DNA of 64,000 nucleotides from Microdochium bolleyi (Eukaryota; Ascomycota; Sordariomycetes; Xylariales; Microdochiaceae), in contig KQ964249.1 of the NCBI GenBank assembly GCA_001566295.1, positions 1,054,001 to 1,118,000 of the forward strand. The letters are read 5' to 3'. The notes beneath the pieces were generated by a model. The model was not told where the DNA came from. It saw nothing but the letters and a program-made list of their open reading frames with translations, and searched no databases. Below, in pieces: positions 41,601-53,431 of the stretch. The stretch's first letter is position 1, and each line of letters begins with the position of its first letter. The position numbers and the translations under genes were made by a program.

Positions 41601-43510
41601 ATCAGAAAGGCCGGGTGCCGCAGCTTGCATGCAGCTACTGCAGCTGCAGTGCTCCTGCGTCAGGACAAGCCATCCGACAAGCCTCAACTGATGCAACGCT
41701 CATTTCTTCCTTTCAATGCATGGATGTCCACGAAAACAACTGGAACCTTGAAGCTCGGTGCTGTGTCTGTGGATACGCAGTTCTCCGCACTGCGGCCCAT
41801 TTGGGATAATGGCATTGTCTTTGGAGAGAAGGATATCGCCAGCGAATAGTGTCTCTGGGGGAGCAGAGCCACGGCATGGACTGTATGGACTAGGTTTGTC
41901 GTGATTTTTGATGATCATCGAGATCTATTAAGTGGCCGACTACTCTGCACGGGTCTAGAACTGAGTGCTCGATCGCGGCTGAGTGCTTCGTGCGGGGCAG
42001 TGTGTGACGCCCAGAGCGTCAACCGACTTCATCATCCAGTCCGAGGTCGAGGACAACAATGCGCGATGTGACGATGTCACAGAAGGTCCAGTGCGACATT
42101 GCCCCTTCCGGATCGGACGTGCTTGGTCAATTGAACACCACGCCCACCAATCACACCCGACTGCTTGTCACGCAGCAGTCGGATGAACTCGATGAGGGAT
42201 ATAGTTAGTACATCGCCGTACAGCGTCACACTGGACCAGATGTCCCTCGTCAGGCAAATGACAAAACCCAAGCTGCCCCCCTCCCGAAAGTCATGGCAGG
42301 TTGTATCCCAACTTGTGGCGTCCAAGCTGATCGTGTCAAGCAACTCAAGCAGGCTACCTGCATGAATCCCCCTCAATTGAACCCTCAGTGTGGGATCCCA
42401 TTTCTAAGTTAAGGTTGCGTGCCGTTCCCTGGCTCGGGTCGTGCGTGCCGCAGCACCGCGCGGGCACAACGGGAGGCGGGCATGTGTCGCCAGTTTGTGC
42501 GGCAGGTAGCCCGGCCATTCTTCAGGGCTTGACCTGGTCATTCTGCTTCCGGCCAAAGGGTATCTGGAATCCTTGAGACTTGTCAGTGCTATGCGGATTG
42601 CGGCACCAGTTGAGGGTGACACTGTACCAAGTTCCGTAGAGACATGTTGACGTCCTACCGTTCGGAACGGAGTACATGGAAGGAGGGGTGTTGTGTGACG
42701 ACTGTCTTGCTCGCGCACTGTCTGGGCCCTCGCCGTCCCATCACGCAGTGCATACCTTAACTTAACGTACTCCCGACCTGCCGAACAATCGACTACCCCA
42801 GATCTGCGCAATCAGTAAAGACATGGTCCAGGGTTCCAGACTCGGTCGAGGGTCACGGTTGTGCGGCGACGCCCATGGCCAAGAGGTGACTCGCCAAATC
42901 GTTTGATCAGACGGGGAGGCAGTCTCGCATCGTGTGCCCGCAAATTGGACCAGGTCAGGTTGATGTGTACGAATATGGCGATAATTAAATCCAGCACTCA
43001 TCTCTAAATCTAGAGGACCAAGACTCCAGCGACCGCAGATTCACGCGTCCATTTTTGCTCGCAGGTACAGTGCAGCCACTGCTGCATTGTGTCGAGAGTA
43101 CGGAGTTGGTGGCTGTGGTGATCACATGGCGAGGATCGTTTCCACGGCCGTTTGACCGACAATTGACTTCGATTCTCAGCCAGCATGTCTGCACCTATGA
43201 GAACAGATCGCAATGCCCAAAAACATCAAAGTGCGTCCTGCATCGCGAGCTCATCTGCCAGCCTTAGTTGGCAGCTATATGGGGTCACAATGGCAGCAGT
43301 CGCACCCACGGACGTAGTATGATGCAATGGGCAGCACACGGGGCTGGATCCGCCCAGCCCTGGTCTTCCCTTCCGAATAACCTCAGCACCCCACTTGCAC
43401 CACCTCAGGGCTGAGAAGATTCAGTGCACCCGGATTTGAACAAGCAGCCACGCTGGCGCAGTCTCCCGTCCATACTCGAGATCCTGACTTGCCCTGCCTG
43501 ACAGACTATC
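38631..43510. other. 4.9-kb gene-poor region
   Basis: The longest stretch without a supported gene, between two divergent genes (the 648-aa protein and the RTG2-like gene). The longest frame (39270-40094, +) encodes an Arg/Gly/Cys-rich low-complexity peptide that looks like chance translation of GC-rich DNA. From about 41000 onward the sequence is less GC-rich, with only short frames. I saw no transposon motif, no terminal repeats, no tRNA and no tandem array. Part of it must be promoter sequence. Confidence 0.4.
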
Positions 43511-45386
43511 ATGGAGCTCATCACTCTCGACAACTTCGCAGCGAAGATGCCGGTTTGGGATCCGAGCTTGGCCAGCCACCGATATGCACTGGTCGACATG
43601 GGAAGGTCAGTTCTTCCCGACATCAGGCGCTTGGCTAAGTGATAATGCAGACCATTGCGGGATGACAAGTGAGCTGACGAGGTCGCAGCAATGGCATCCG
43701 CTTCTCGGTCTCAGACCTCACCCCACCACAAGCTCGCCTGCTTCGATGCCTATATCGAGAGCGTGCTGCCATCTCACTCTTCGACGCCCTCAACACCACG
43801 CCTCCTGGGCAGCCCCTTCGCTTCCCTGACGAAGTCATCTCTCATGTCGCCAAAGTCTTGTCCAGGTTTAAAGCCATCGCCCTCGGCTTTGGAGTGCCCA
43901 TCGAGCACATCTCGGTTTTTGCCACTGAAGCCATGCGCAAGGCCAACAACGCTGCGACAATGCTGGAAGCAATTCGGGCCGAATCCGGTCTTCAGGTACA
44001 AGTCATCGCACCAGAGGTCGAAACGTTGTTTGGTGCCATGGGTGCGAGAAGTGCTTACGGACAGGTCGATGGTCTGTTCCTCGATCTCGGTGGCGGCTCA
44101 GTCCAGATGAGTTACATTGATACACGCCTTGATGATTACGAGCTCAAAGCTGCGCAGTCCGGCAAAAGCCTCCCGTTTGGCGCAGCCAAGTTGATCAACA
44201 TTCTGAGGAGCGAAGATGGGGAAGCTCATGTGCTCGCACGCAATGAATTGCGAGATGGCATGCTGCGAGCCTTTGCCGACTTGAGACGTGAATATCCAAG
44301 TCTTGCAGACATTCAGACAAGTGGAGAGCGAGGCATAGATTTATATCTCTGCGGCGGTGGCTTCCGCGGTTACGGAAGCATGCTAATGCACACTGATCCG
44401 ATACATCCATACCCAATCCCGACGATTGGGGGCTACACGGTGGATGGGGAAAGATTTCGAAACGTGTCCGCGTTGAAGACAGCCAACGAAACCTACGACG
44501 GCAAGATATTCGGAATGTCAAAGAGACGACGCTCGCAGTTCCCGGCGATCGCGGAGGTCATCGAGGCTCTTGTTAAAGCCATACCAGCGATCCGCACGGT
44601 GACCTTCTGCAGTGGTGGCAATCGGGAGGGCGCTTTGCTCATGAGACTACCCAGAGTCATGCGAGAGTCGGACCCACTGACTGTTCTATCGGATGAACAA
44701 GATGAAGTCAGTCGAGAGGTGGCAGATGCCATTCTTGATATCTTGTCAGCTGCCATGCCTCCAAGCATCCGCCAGTCTGTTCCTACTATACTCTCTCTGG
44801 GTGTGGCACGCCTCTTCATCAACAACATGTGGACTCGTCAGGGGGAGACTGACGAGGCCAATGCCGCGTCCGAGCTCCGCTACAGTCTCACAAACGAGTC
44901 GAACTGTCCTGGCCTGACACATCTCGCCAGATCCGTGCTTTCGCTCACAGCGAGCGCCAGGTGGAGCCCACAGCAAGCTCCTGTGGATGCAGCGCTACAC
45001 CATGGGCTGGTCACACTTGCAAACAAAGCGCATGAGGAAACTGCTTTCTGGGCAGCATATCTCGGCGTCATTGCGTCACTAGTCTGCACTGTCCTGCCTG
45101 TCGCGCCCCTTGACACCTCCAAGCTGGGATCTACAATCAAGTCAGTACGCCGGGATGCAAGACCTTGTTGATAGGATCGCTGACCATCAATAGTGTAAAC
45201 GCAACTGAATCCGATCCTGAAGGTTCAGGAGGACTCTCTGTACTACGTTTGGACCTCCAATTATCCGGCATGCTCGCGCAGACACTCGGGGACGACACAG
45301 TCCTTGAGCCATTTAAGCAACTGAACAAGCAAAAAGCTGGATTGCCGAAACACAGAAAGATCGAGGTGGTCCTCCGAAGTGTATAA
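43511..45386 (+). CDS. RTG2: Retrograde regulation protein Rtg2-like, Ppx/GppA phosphatase family
   Basis: Member of the ASKHA-fold exopolyphosphatase family; yeast Rtg2 senses mitochondrial state and frees Rtg1/Rtg3 from Mks1. Exons 43511-43605, 43689-45140 and 45194-45386 give 579 aa, near yeast Rtg2's 588. The first junction rebuilds the phosphate-1 loop YALVDMGSNGIRFSVSDL. Then come FATEAMRKANNA, VIAPEVETLFGAMG, the phosphate-2 loop LFLDLGGGSVQMS (near residue 165), CGGGFRGYGSMLM, the Rtg2-like IGGYTVDGERF and TVTFCSGGNREGALLM. The last exon has VLRLDLQLSGMLAQTL and ends HRKIEVVLRSV. The Gly-rich loops are intact, so nucleotide binding is likely. The specific Rtg2 role is inferred from similarity. 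Confidence 0.9.
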
Positions 45387-45719
45387 ATCGGAATTCATCG
45401 TGTTCTGTCTCACTCACGTGGCACAGCCGCGCCTGGCCGCAAGTCCGTGCCTTATGCAGAGCTCAGGATTCTCTTCATTCTCTTCGCTGGATCAATACGA
45501 GGCCGGTACGAAGCCTCAAGATTGCACCAGCATGAGTTCAAAGAAGAGAGAACAAACTTTCCAAAAGATAGTCAGATTTATCCCCCATCATTTCATCTCT
45601 CAGGCCAAAGGATACCAGAAAGCACACGCTTGCTTGCAACAACAGCCTCCCATCTGCATGCTCCATATGTCATAAACACCAGTTTCAAGCAGGCACCCAG
45701 AATTGCAGCTCGGTCCTGT
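45387..45719. other. Convergent spacer RTG2-like / Zn2Cys6 gene
   Basis: 333 bp between two stop codons; it contains only 3' untranslated sequence as far as I can see. Confidence 0.5.
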
Positions 45720-47758
45720 TCACCTCGAATGCTTCGCCCGTTTGTTCTTGGCTCTGACTAGCAGCGCGAAAAGAATTTGATCCGAGGAGTCTGGAGATAG
45801 GTCAAGACTTTGTTGGTCTGTTGCAGAGGTGTTAGTCGCCGTGCAGGCATCCGGAAATATGGGTGTGCTTACAGAAGAAGGTTCGCTGTTGGAGCACTAT
45901 GCTAACATCCACGCTGATATCTTGCATGGCCGCCTCTTCCATCCTCGAACACTGCTCCAAAAGCTTGTCGATTTTGGCAAAGTACGCATCACACATGACG
46001 ACGAGGCCGGTGTAGATTCCCATGGTGGCTCTACAGAACCGACCATAGTGCGAGTCATCTGGAGGGAGGGTATCAAGTTAGTGATTGAAGGCTGTAAAAG
46101 GGCATGGTGGGGAGAGGGACGAAACTCACAAGAATCTTGCGCGAAACCGGTCCCGTCTATAGATGGTAAAGCCAACAACTCCCGGTACAGGAGGATGCAC
46201 TCCATCAGACATACCCAGACAGTGACCTTTTGCAGGTCTGTCAGGGACTTGACTTCCTTCGGCTCGAGGAGCTTATCCAGCGAGGCGATGATATCGAGCT
46301 CGAGAGACCTCATGCGAGATGTCGCGATCCTCTTCAACTCGGCTTGAACAGACCAAGGAAGCTCCTGAACCACAGAGCCCACATCTTGGACACACCAAAA
46401 GTTATTGGTCGACCAAATTTTGAACATAGAGCGCATCTCGCTAACTTTTTCCAAGAGAGTTTTCCATTCAGGCTACATCGGTGTTAATCAAGCTGTGGCC
46501 CGAAGTCGTGCTTGACACAACATACCTTGCGGGTGGAATGTGGCTTCAGCCTGCACAAGGAGTGCAGAAGAATATCCAAGGAGCTCTGGAAAGATGTGAG
46601 GGGCCCCTCGCAGGTCATCTGCGCCGATACCCAAGCCTGAAGTTGAGGCAGACCTGGGACCTCGCGCCGATTGAGGAAGTACTCGACTTGAGCTGATGGC
46701 GGGTACATGGCGCTGTCTTGGATGGAGACATGTTCGACGACAGAGATCGGTAGGGCTGGCCCGCCAGGGGTGAAGAAGACATCCCAGACGATTGAGGGCG
46801 AAGAATGCATGGCATCCCGCGCGATCTTATTTTGTGCTGTCGATGGTTGACATTCTGAGCGAGAGACTTAGTATGACACGAGCTTACAGGACGCAATGGC
46901 CTCCACTTACCTTGGATCTTCTCGAAAGCCCGACCACACTGAGCGAATGAACGCCGGATGCAGATCTGCTGGGACAAGGGGATGGACGAGTCGTAGCAAC
47001 CGCTCCTGCTTTCGGCGTGCTTAACGCACTTCTCGCAGTCAAGTTGTTTGTCGCACTGTTGTTGTGTTATTAGCACGCCTGATCCTTTCTGCCTTGATAA
47101 TCAACGGGAGACTTACGCTGACTTTGGTGATCTTGCAGCGGAAACAAGCACCGAGTGCTCTAACCTCTGCGACCTCATCCTTGTTGCATAACGGCCCAGA
47201 TCGGCGACCTCGCTGTGTGCCCTTCTTGGAGACAGCCTCTGTGGCTCCATGGGGGCGCTTCGAGGCAGAACCCCGGGAGGTCTTCTTGGAGGATGACTTG
47301 CGATAGTCATGTGTAAGTCCCAGAGAGGGGTCCAATGGGTCGTATACATGCACCTCTGGATCATAGGGTAGGATGTGTTCACCAAGCTCCTGCTGCGAAG
47401 GGTTGGGGTAGAGGTCGTTGTGGTGTTTGCCATGGCCAAGGTGTGTTGCGAAGGTGTAGTCATTTAGGTCCGCAGTAGGGGAGCCGGGAGAGCCGGGGTG
47501 ACCAGAGTCGGACGGGGTGCCAGAGGTACCATAGACCAGGTCTGGGATGGACCGGCTGTCCGACTGGGGTCCGCCGTCGATGCTCATGGCGTCCTGGTCG
47601 TCAGTAGTACCGGACCAGCTCAGGTTAGACTCGGAGCGGGAGGAGCCGTGAGCTCCCTGGTCTGCTTCCCAACGATCCCAATCGAAGAAGGAGGAAGGGT
47701 CGAGCGACGGGTACTTATGGGTCCCGGGGAAGGCACTGGACACTCCCTGGTGCGGCAT
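45720..47758 (-). CDS. Zn2Cys6 transcription factor with internal zinc cluster
   Basis: Predicted nuclear regulator of 580 aa, from six exons on the minus strand: 47758-47117, 47055-46911, 46854-46526, 46472-46130, 46058-45873, 45817-45720; all phases agree. The zinc cluster starts near residue 205 rather than at the N-terminus: ACFRCKITKVSC from exon 1 into exon 2, then LDCEKCVKHAESRSGC. The spacing C-x2-C-x6-C-x5-C-x2-C fits, with a slightly long last loop. It is preceded by a basic region (KKTSRGSASKRP and GTQRGRRSG). The first 200 residues are Ser/Asp/Gly-rich, likely an activation or regulatory region. The C-terminal part is mainly helical, with no clear Fungal_trans signature that I recognise. 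Targets are unknown. Confidence 0.82.
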
Positions 47759-48740
47759 GGTGAAAGCTGGCTTCCTCGTGTAAGTCTATAAATACTCGGA
47801 TGACAGCAGCTGAGACAACGGATCATGCGTTGCTCCAAGATGCAGTGCGTGGTCAGAGCGGGTCTTTGCCTGGTTCTGAGTGGGGGAATGCTTGACGAGA
47901 GAGCCTTCGTACAGCAGGTGAGGCACAAAAAGTTATGAGAATGTCTCTGAATCCTCCGAAGCCTCATCGAGTCTCGACATATCCGACCTCGAGCTCACCG
48001 GCGATGGAAGTACAGTACTGCAGTGCGAGTCCAGTTGACGGTGATTGGTCAATTGGACTTGTGAAGTGGACTCGATGGGGCGGCATTGGCCAATGGGACC
48101 GCTGTCTTTCACCGAAAAATCGAACATGTCCAAGTCTCAACGTCGAGTTGTCTCTGATTGGCCAGGACGGCCATGCTTGACTCTCTGTGCCTGCCGTCCG
48201 CAACAACGGCATGCGGCGAGGCTGATGCATGGCCATCCCTCATCGTCAACGGATGCGCATGTCATGGCCAGCAGTCTGCATCGCCTGATCCGCCGCCGGC
48301 AAGGTTAGAGTAAGATTAACACCCTCTTGTCCTTGTCCCTCCCCCCCTTCCCGCCTTCGTGCCTCCCCGGAGAGGCTAGATCCCCCGCCCACGCCCCTCC
48401 CTTCCCGAGAGATTACCCTCACGCTAAGGCGAGCTGGCAAACTCGTTTCCAATCCTGGGGGAGGCCTCGTTTTTGGGCCACCCAGACTGTCGGGTCCGGA
48501 GGACGACAAAAGGCTTGGCTACCTCGGTGCTTCATGGGTAGCACAAAGATAATAATAAAAATACCCTTGCAGGTTTACAAAGTATGTTTCTTGCTGTGTG
48601 CGTGTAAGACAATTAGACCACCCGCCCTAGTCCTGATTCATGAAAAGGTGTCATGGAGAGGGTGTGCGCGCATGCATGTATGTGTGTGTGTGTGCAATTG
48701 CATGTGCAGCAGCAGCCTGCCGCTGCGTGTAAGTCATGAA

Positions 48741-48742
<2 letters not shown>

Positions 48743-48775
<33 letters not shown>
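48743..48775. repeat. (GT)16 microsatellite
   Basis: Uninterrupted dinucleotide GT run of 33 bp. A shorter GT run sits at about 48679-48692, and a CA/CG-alternating purine-pyrimidine stretch at about 48858-48880. Such tracts can form Z-DNA and vary in length. Confidence 0.95.
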
Positions 48776-48776
<1 letters not shown>

Positions 48777-51010
48777 TTGTGCGGACGTCCTGTTCTCTTT
48801 CCATCTTTCCAAACACAGCAGCCGCGGCAGCGGCAGCAGGTCATATTGATGCCTTGTCACGCACGCACGCGCGCGCGCTCCGGACCAATCCAAGGCATAC
48901 TTTCGACCGAACTTTGAGTCGTCTGAGAGGATAGGCAGAGTGTCGCATGACAGGTTTATCTTATTTGGTTACGACTCGAGGTTCCCCTTGCGCGGCCGGG
49001 AAAGGTCCCAGCAAAGCAACGCCAAAAGAGACCCCCAGCTGCCGCGAAGCAGCCCACACACCAGGCATCCGTGCATGCACAAAACACGGAAGTGGAATCC
49101 TGCCGCTCCGATTCTGCACGATTCTTGTTTTTTTGATTTCATTGTTCTTTCTGGCGCGCATGAATCGCCGAGCGCGCAGAGCGGCGGGATGTGGAATGCG
49201 GGATGCGGGAAGTTGTCGTGCGCTTTCCCGCTGTGTTCGCCAAGCCCCGTGTTCAAGAAACCCATGGCCCCTGCAAATATGGAACGGAGGGAAAAGGGAG
49301 AAAGGAGTGTCCCCACTTTTTGCTGTCGTTTTTCGGTGAGCAATGGTTGTAACCAATTCCCGCTGCCCCCAGCATGAGCAGGTAATATATGCCAAGTATA
49401 TTGAGATCTCTTGTTGTTTTTATCCTGGTTGTAGTTGAGTGGCTGGGTCTTAGCCCCGGGCTTTGTTTATCGAGCATGGGCAAAATGAGTCCATGACGCA
49501 ATGGGGATCACGAGGGCTTTTTTTTGGCAAGGAAATACAAAAGGCTAAAACAACGGAAATGATAAAACAGGTAAACATGTTGCGGCGAAGAGTTTGGATA
49601 GATCCGAGCTACGATGCCGCTCGGCAACCGCGAAAATTACAGCAATAATATAATACCTCCTTCTTCTGGGTGTTCACGGGAAACCCGCCCCTAGGCATGG
49701 CCCTAGTGGGCGTGAGCATTATGTCTGACATCTCCTTTACTACGTCATCCTGTAAGTCGGTGGAAAATGTGACCGATATTCGTCACATGCTATTACCAGC
49801 CATCCTTATTCTTCTCCCAAGGTGGTTATGCGGGCGGGTCATCCGGATTACTTGGTAAACAGTCTTGAAAAGTCACCGGCCCCGAACTCATCCGTGTAAG
49901 TCGCCCATCCGTCTCCACCCCCACGCACGCGGGACATGCAAGTCAGTGGGCATGGGCATATGCATGCACAGGCGTGAGGTGCTGTACTTGTGCGGCGGAA
50001 TAAGCCGCGCGTGCATAACTCTATTCTTAAGATCATGTACCTAGACTTATGAGGGAATGCTTTAGCCATGAGCGGTTCCTCCCGGGAACGGGCTCGGAAG
50101 GAGAATTTCTGTCTTGCATGCCCTTGAACTAGTGTCGTGGGCTTGTACACGCGGCCGGCAAACTCAAGTTAGGATATGGACCACGTGATGTACCCTGTGC
50201 TTTCAACTAGGAAGACGACGATAAGAGAGGTCGAGGGTAACGCAGACCAGTACGGGAGACTAAGAAAATAGGATTCAAGCCTTTACTGCAGACCAAGAGA
50301 GGTCCAGATTCGAGAGAGCCCGGCTCGGCCAGGGACCGGGATGCTGTGGCGGTGCGCCGGCAAAACAGAGCGCAAGCCACAGCCGAGGAAGCTCGAGACC
50401 CCGGGAGGCTTCGGCACTTGGGCAGTCTTTGAGCCTCCGAGAAATGGTCCAGTATCGTCTCAGAGTCCAAACTTCAAGCCGGCCTTCTGGACGAGCCACG
50501 GTTGACTAGCACAGGGGGAAACAGCCGAAGCCATCCAAAGCCCGCCTCTCATTTGTCCTCTCGGCACTCGTCTTGGAGCGTCGCGTCCGGGCCTCCGCAG
50601 GCTCGCCCCCGGATCCCGCTGCCTCGCTCCCTCTTCTCACATTATCTGCACTCTTCCCCGGCCGGACGGAGTCCTCCCTGACCCAGCCCAGATGCTGCTG
50701 ACCATCCGCGCCGCAGCAGCTTGTCCACACCGGCAACTCCTGCACCGCTGCCTCCCGCCGCTGCTCCCCAGCTCCGCTGCCGGAGTTCTGCACCACTGCT
50801 ATTCTACCACACCGAGGATCACCACTGCGACGGGCCGCACGTTGCCGTTGCTCTCCACTGCAACAGGCAAGCAGGAGGCAGGATACTCTGTGTCTTGGGC
50901 GTCTGCTGCATCCGTGCGGAGTGTGCACTCGGGTGGGCGGAAAGCAACAGAGCATAAGAGCCAGCCGGGCCGCCCTTTGTCAGCGGGTGAGTTGTTGTTG
51001 GCGACACAGC

Positions 51011-51012
<2 letters not shown>

Positions 51013-51048
<36 letters not shown>
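51013..51048 (+). repeat. (CAG)12 trinucleotide repeat
   Basis: Twelve CAG units in the open frame upstream of the canonical pyrophosphatase start. In that frame it encodes poly-Gln (Q12). It would be coding only if translation starts at 50692. Confidence 0.9.
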
Positions 51049-51050
<2 letters not shown>

Positions 51051-51333
51051 CGAGCAGCCGCGACCGCTCTTGCATCATCAGCAGCAGCCCCGGGCGCTGG
51101 CCAATCACGCCGCCCTCGCGCCTGCCATGGCCCCTCCCCCTCCTCGCCGCAGCGGCTCCCCCACCACCGCCGCCGCCGCGTCGGCCAGCTCAACCAATTT
51201 TCGTGCCTCCGGTTCCTTTTCTGCCGCCGCCTCCACCGTTGCCTCAAACCGCTCCGCCCTGCTCGCCAGACACCTCTCGAGCACCTCTGCAAGTTCCTCC
51301 AGCCAGCAACTGCACCACAACACACCACCCAGC

Positions 51334-52510
51334 ATGGCTTCCCAATACTCCGTCCGCAAGGTCGCGGCCGCCAACACCCTCGAGCACCGTGTCTACATCG
51401 AGAAGGACGGCGTCCCCGTCTCCCCCTTCCACGATGTGCCCCTCTACGCCGACCAGGAGAAGGGCATCCTCAACATGATTGTCGAGATCCCCCGCTGGAC
51501 CAACGCCAAGCTCGAGGTTCGTCCAATGCCCCTCTGATCTGTGTACAGCAACGACAGCAGCAGCAGCAACTATACAGCCAATAGTGGAGAGTCAATGCTA
51601 ACCTCAACCGTCTCCAATGGCAACAGATCTCCAAGGACGAGCTCCTCAACCCCATCAAGCAGGACATCAAGAAGGGCAAGCTCCGCTTCGTCCGCAACTG
51701 CTTCCCCCACAAGGGCTACCTGTGGAACTACGGTGCCTTCCCCCAGGTTCGTCCACCCTCCTACCGATTGCTCGCCATTGGCAAATGTGCAGGATACTAA
51801 CACGCATTGCGTCGCTTGCAGACCTGGGAGGACCCCAATGCCATCCACCCCGAGACCAAGGCCAAGGGTGACAACGACCCGCTCGACGTCTGCGAGATCG
51901 GTGAGCTTGTCGGCTACACTGGCCAGATCAAGCAGGTCAAGGTCCTCGGTGTCATGGCCCTCCTCGATGAGGAGGAGACCGACTGGAAGGTCATTGTCGT
52001 CGATGTCAACGACCCCCTCGCCTCCAAGCTCCACGACGTCGAGGATGTTGAGCGCCACCTTCCTGGCCTCCTCCGTGCCACCAACGAGTGGTTCCGCATC
52101 TACAAGATTCCCGACGGAAAGCCTGAGAACCAGTTCGCCTTCACTGGCGAGTGCAAGAACCGGGCGTAAGTTTCCTGGCCAAGTATCGTCAAATCCACTC
52201 AGTCGCTAACAAATTGTCTCTAGCTACGCCATGGATGTCATCCGTGAGTGCGCTGAGGCTTGGGAGAAGCTCATCACCGGCAAGACCCAGCCCGGTGGCA
52301 TCTCTACGTAAGTCATGACCTACACATGCATGCTTGTGCTGTCAGCACTGTTATTGACATTTACTTAGCACCAACTTGACCGTTGCCCACTCGCCCAGCC
52401 GCGTCGGTGCCGACCAGCTCCCTCCCCTCCCCGCCAACGAGGAGCTCACCCCCGCCAAGATCGACAGCTCGATCGACAAGTGGTTCTTCATCAGCGGTGC
52501 TGCGTCTTAA
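51334..52510 (+). CDS. IPP1: Soluble inorganic pyrophosphatase (family I)
   Basis: Hydrolyses pyrophosphate to two phosphates, pulling biosynthetic reactions forward; Mg2+-dependent. Five exons: 51334-51516, 51627-51746, 51822-52165, 52224-52307, 52369-52510, giving 290 aa (yeast Ipp1 is 287). The canonical N-terminus is SQYSVRKVAAANTLEHRVYI. Also visible are the GVPVSPFHDVPLYAD and EIPRWTNAKLEISKD blocks, KKGKLRFVRNCFPHKGY, the signature DNDPLDVCEIG with metal-binding Asp residues, and YAMDVIRECAEAWEKLI. The C-terminal IDSSIDKWFFISGAAS is typical. The frame is open without stops for 642 bp upstream, with in-frame ATGs at 50692 and 51127; translation from these would add Arg/Ser/Ala-rich, presequence-like extensions (see findings). 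Confidence 0.94.
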
Positions 52511-52961
52511 GTTCGGGATGGAAAGTCTTGAATGAAATGAGGAATGAAACCCAAAAAGTCTTGAAGCTGTTATTTTAGCAGGGTTACTCGAAAGCACGAC
52601 GGTCTGCATAGCTCTACGTTGTTATCGATGACCGCTACTTCTCAAAGAGGTTGCAGCAAGAGCCTTCCCAACGATGTCTGGACAGATTGCGTGAACCGTG
52701 TGAAGAAATTCCAAGCAACTGGCGTTGTGCTCGTGATGCAGCATGGATAATCTTTATGATACAACTGTTGTACAAGGCCATCAAGTAATGCTGGCAAAAT
52801 GCTCAAACATATCTCCAAGCCAAAATTAATAAAAAAAACCCAAAACAAACGCCCGCAAGGATGCTTTCGAGGGTTATATTCCCCCTCGTTCGCCCTCATT
52901 CCCACAGATATCCCACAAGATTTCAATGCCATCGTCATCTCAAATATCGCCGTGTCGTATA
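52511..52961. other. Convergent spacer pyrophosphatase / mL53
   Basis: 451 bp between two stop codons, AT-richer than the genes, with an A-rich string near 52828-52845. Only 3' untranslated sequence is expected here. Confidence 0.5.
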
Positions 52962-53431
52962 CTACTCATTCAAGCTAGCCTGCTTCTGCAGCGCTCTTGA
53001 GTGCCGCTCGACCTCCTCCATGATGTCCTTGATGCCGAGCTTCTCGCTGTCGAGCTTGAGCTCCTTGCCGTCCTCTGTACGAAACGCCTCGTTAGCTACC
53101 ATCCGAATCGTCGCGAGTGCCTGGTCACCCCGTCAAGGTGAGGCCGCAGCCCCAGCCGCCCTCACATCCAGTTCCCAACCGAATGTGCATGCAGTTTCGC
53201 AAAGCACTTCGGAACCACCAATGCACCGAATTCAGGACCGGAAAACGTACTGAACTTGACAGACAGCGACGCTGGCTGCGGGGCCTCCCGTGGGAGGATC
53301 GTCGTGTTGATCACCATGCCTCCCGCGCGGGCATTGGGTGGCAAGGCAGCGAGAAACAAGCGCGTGGCGCGCGAGGTTGCGGAGAAGGGGTTGAACTTTG
53401 TGTTCACCTCTGTGATGAATCTCGTAATCAT
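52962..53431 (-). CDS. Mitochondrial large-subunit ribosomal protein mL53 (Mrpl44 in yeast)
   Basis: Small protein of the mitochondrial 54S ribosomal subunit. Exons 53431-53251 and 53074-52962, joined at a split Lys codon (A/AG), give 97 aa, the normal size for yeast Mrpl44. Exon 1 starts MITRFITEVNTKFNPFSATS and contains ATRLFLAALPPNARAGGM and NTTILPRE, with SVKF at its end. Exon 2 has KDGKELKLDSEKLGIKDIM and EEVERHSRALQKQ. The intron has donor GTACGT, acceptor CAG and a CTAAC branch site. The pattern agrees along the whole length with yeast Mrpl44/mL53. It is divergent from SEC20, with a shared 686-bp promoter region. Confidence 0.92.

Larger units (their letters stand above)
47759..51333. 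other. 3.6-kb region upstream of pyrophosphatase
   Basis: Mostly non-coding. It contains a (GT)n microsatellite near 48743 and pyrimidine-rich tracts near 48335-48400. The pyrophosphatase frame is open from 50692, so 50692-51333 may be translated in a longer isoform. Open frames at 48327-48917 and 48940-49395 overlap one another in several frames and strands and have no motif. Confidence 0.45.

Noticed and set aside
40300..43500. RIP-degraded transposon
   Set aside because: No strong AT/TpA enrichment, no terminal repeats and no residual transposase or reverse-transcriptase motif seen by eye.
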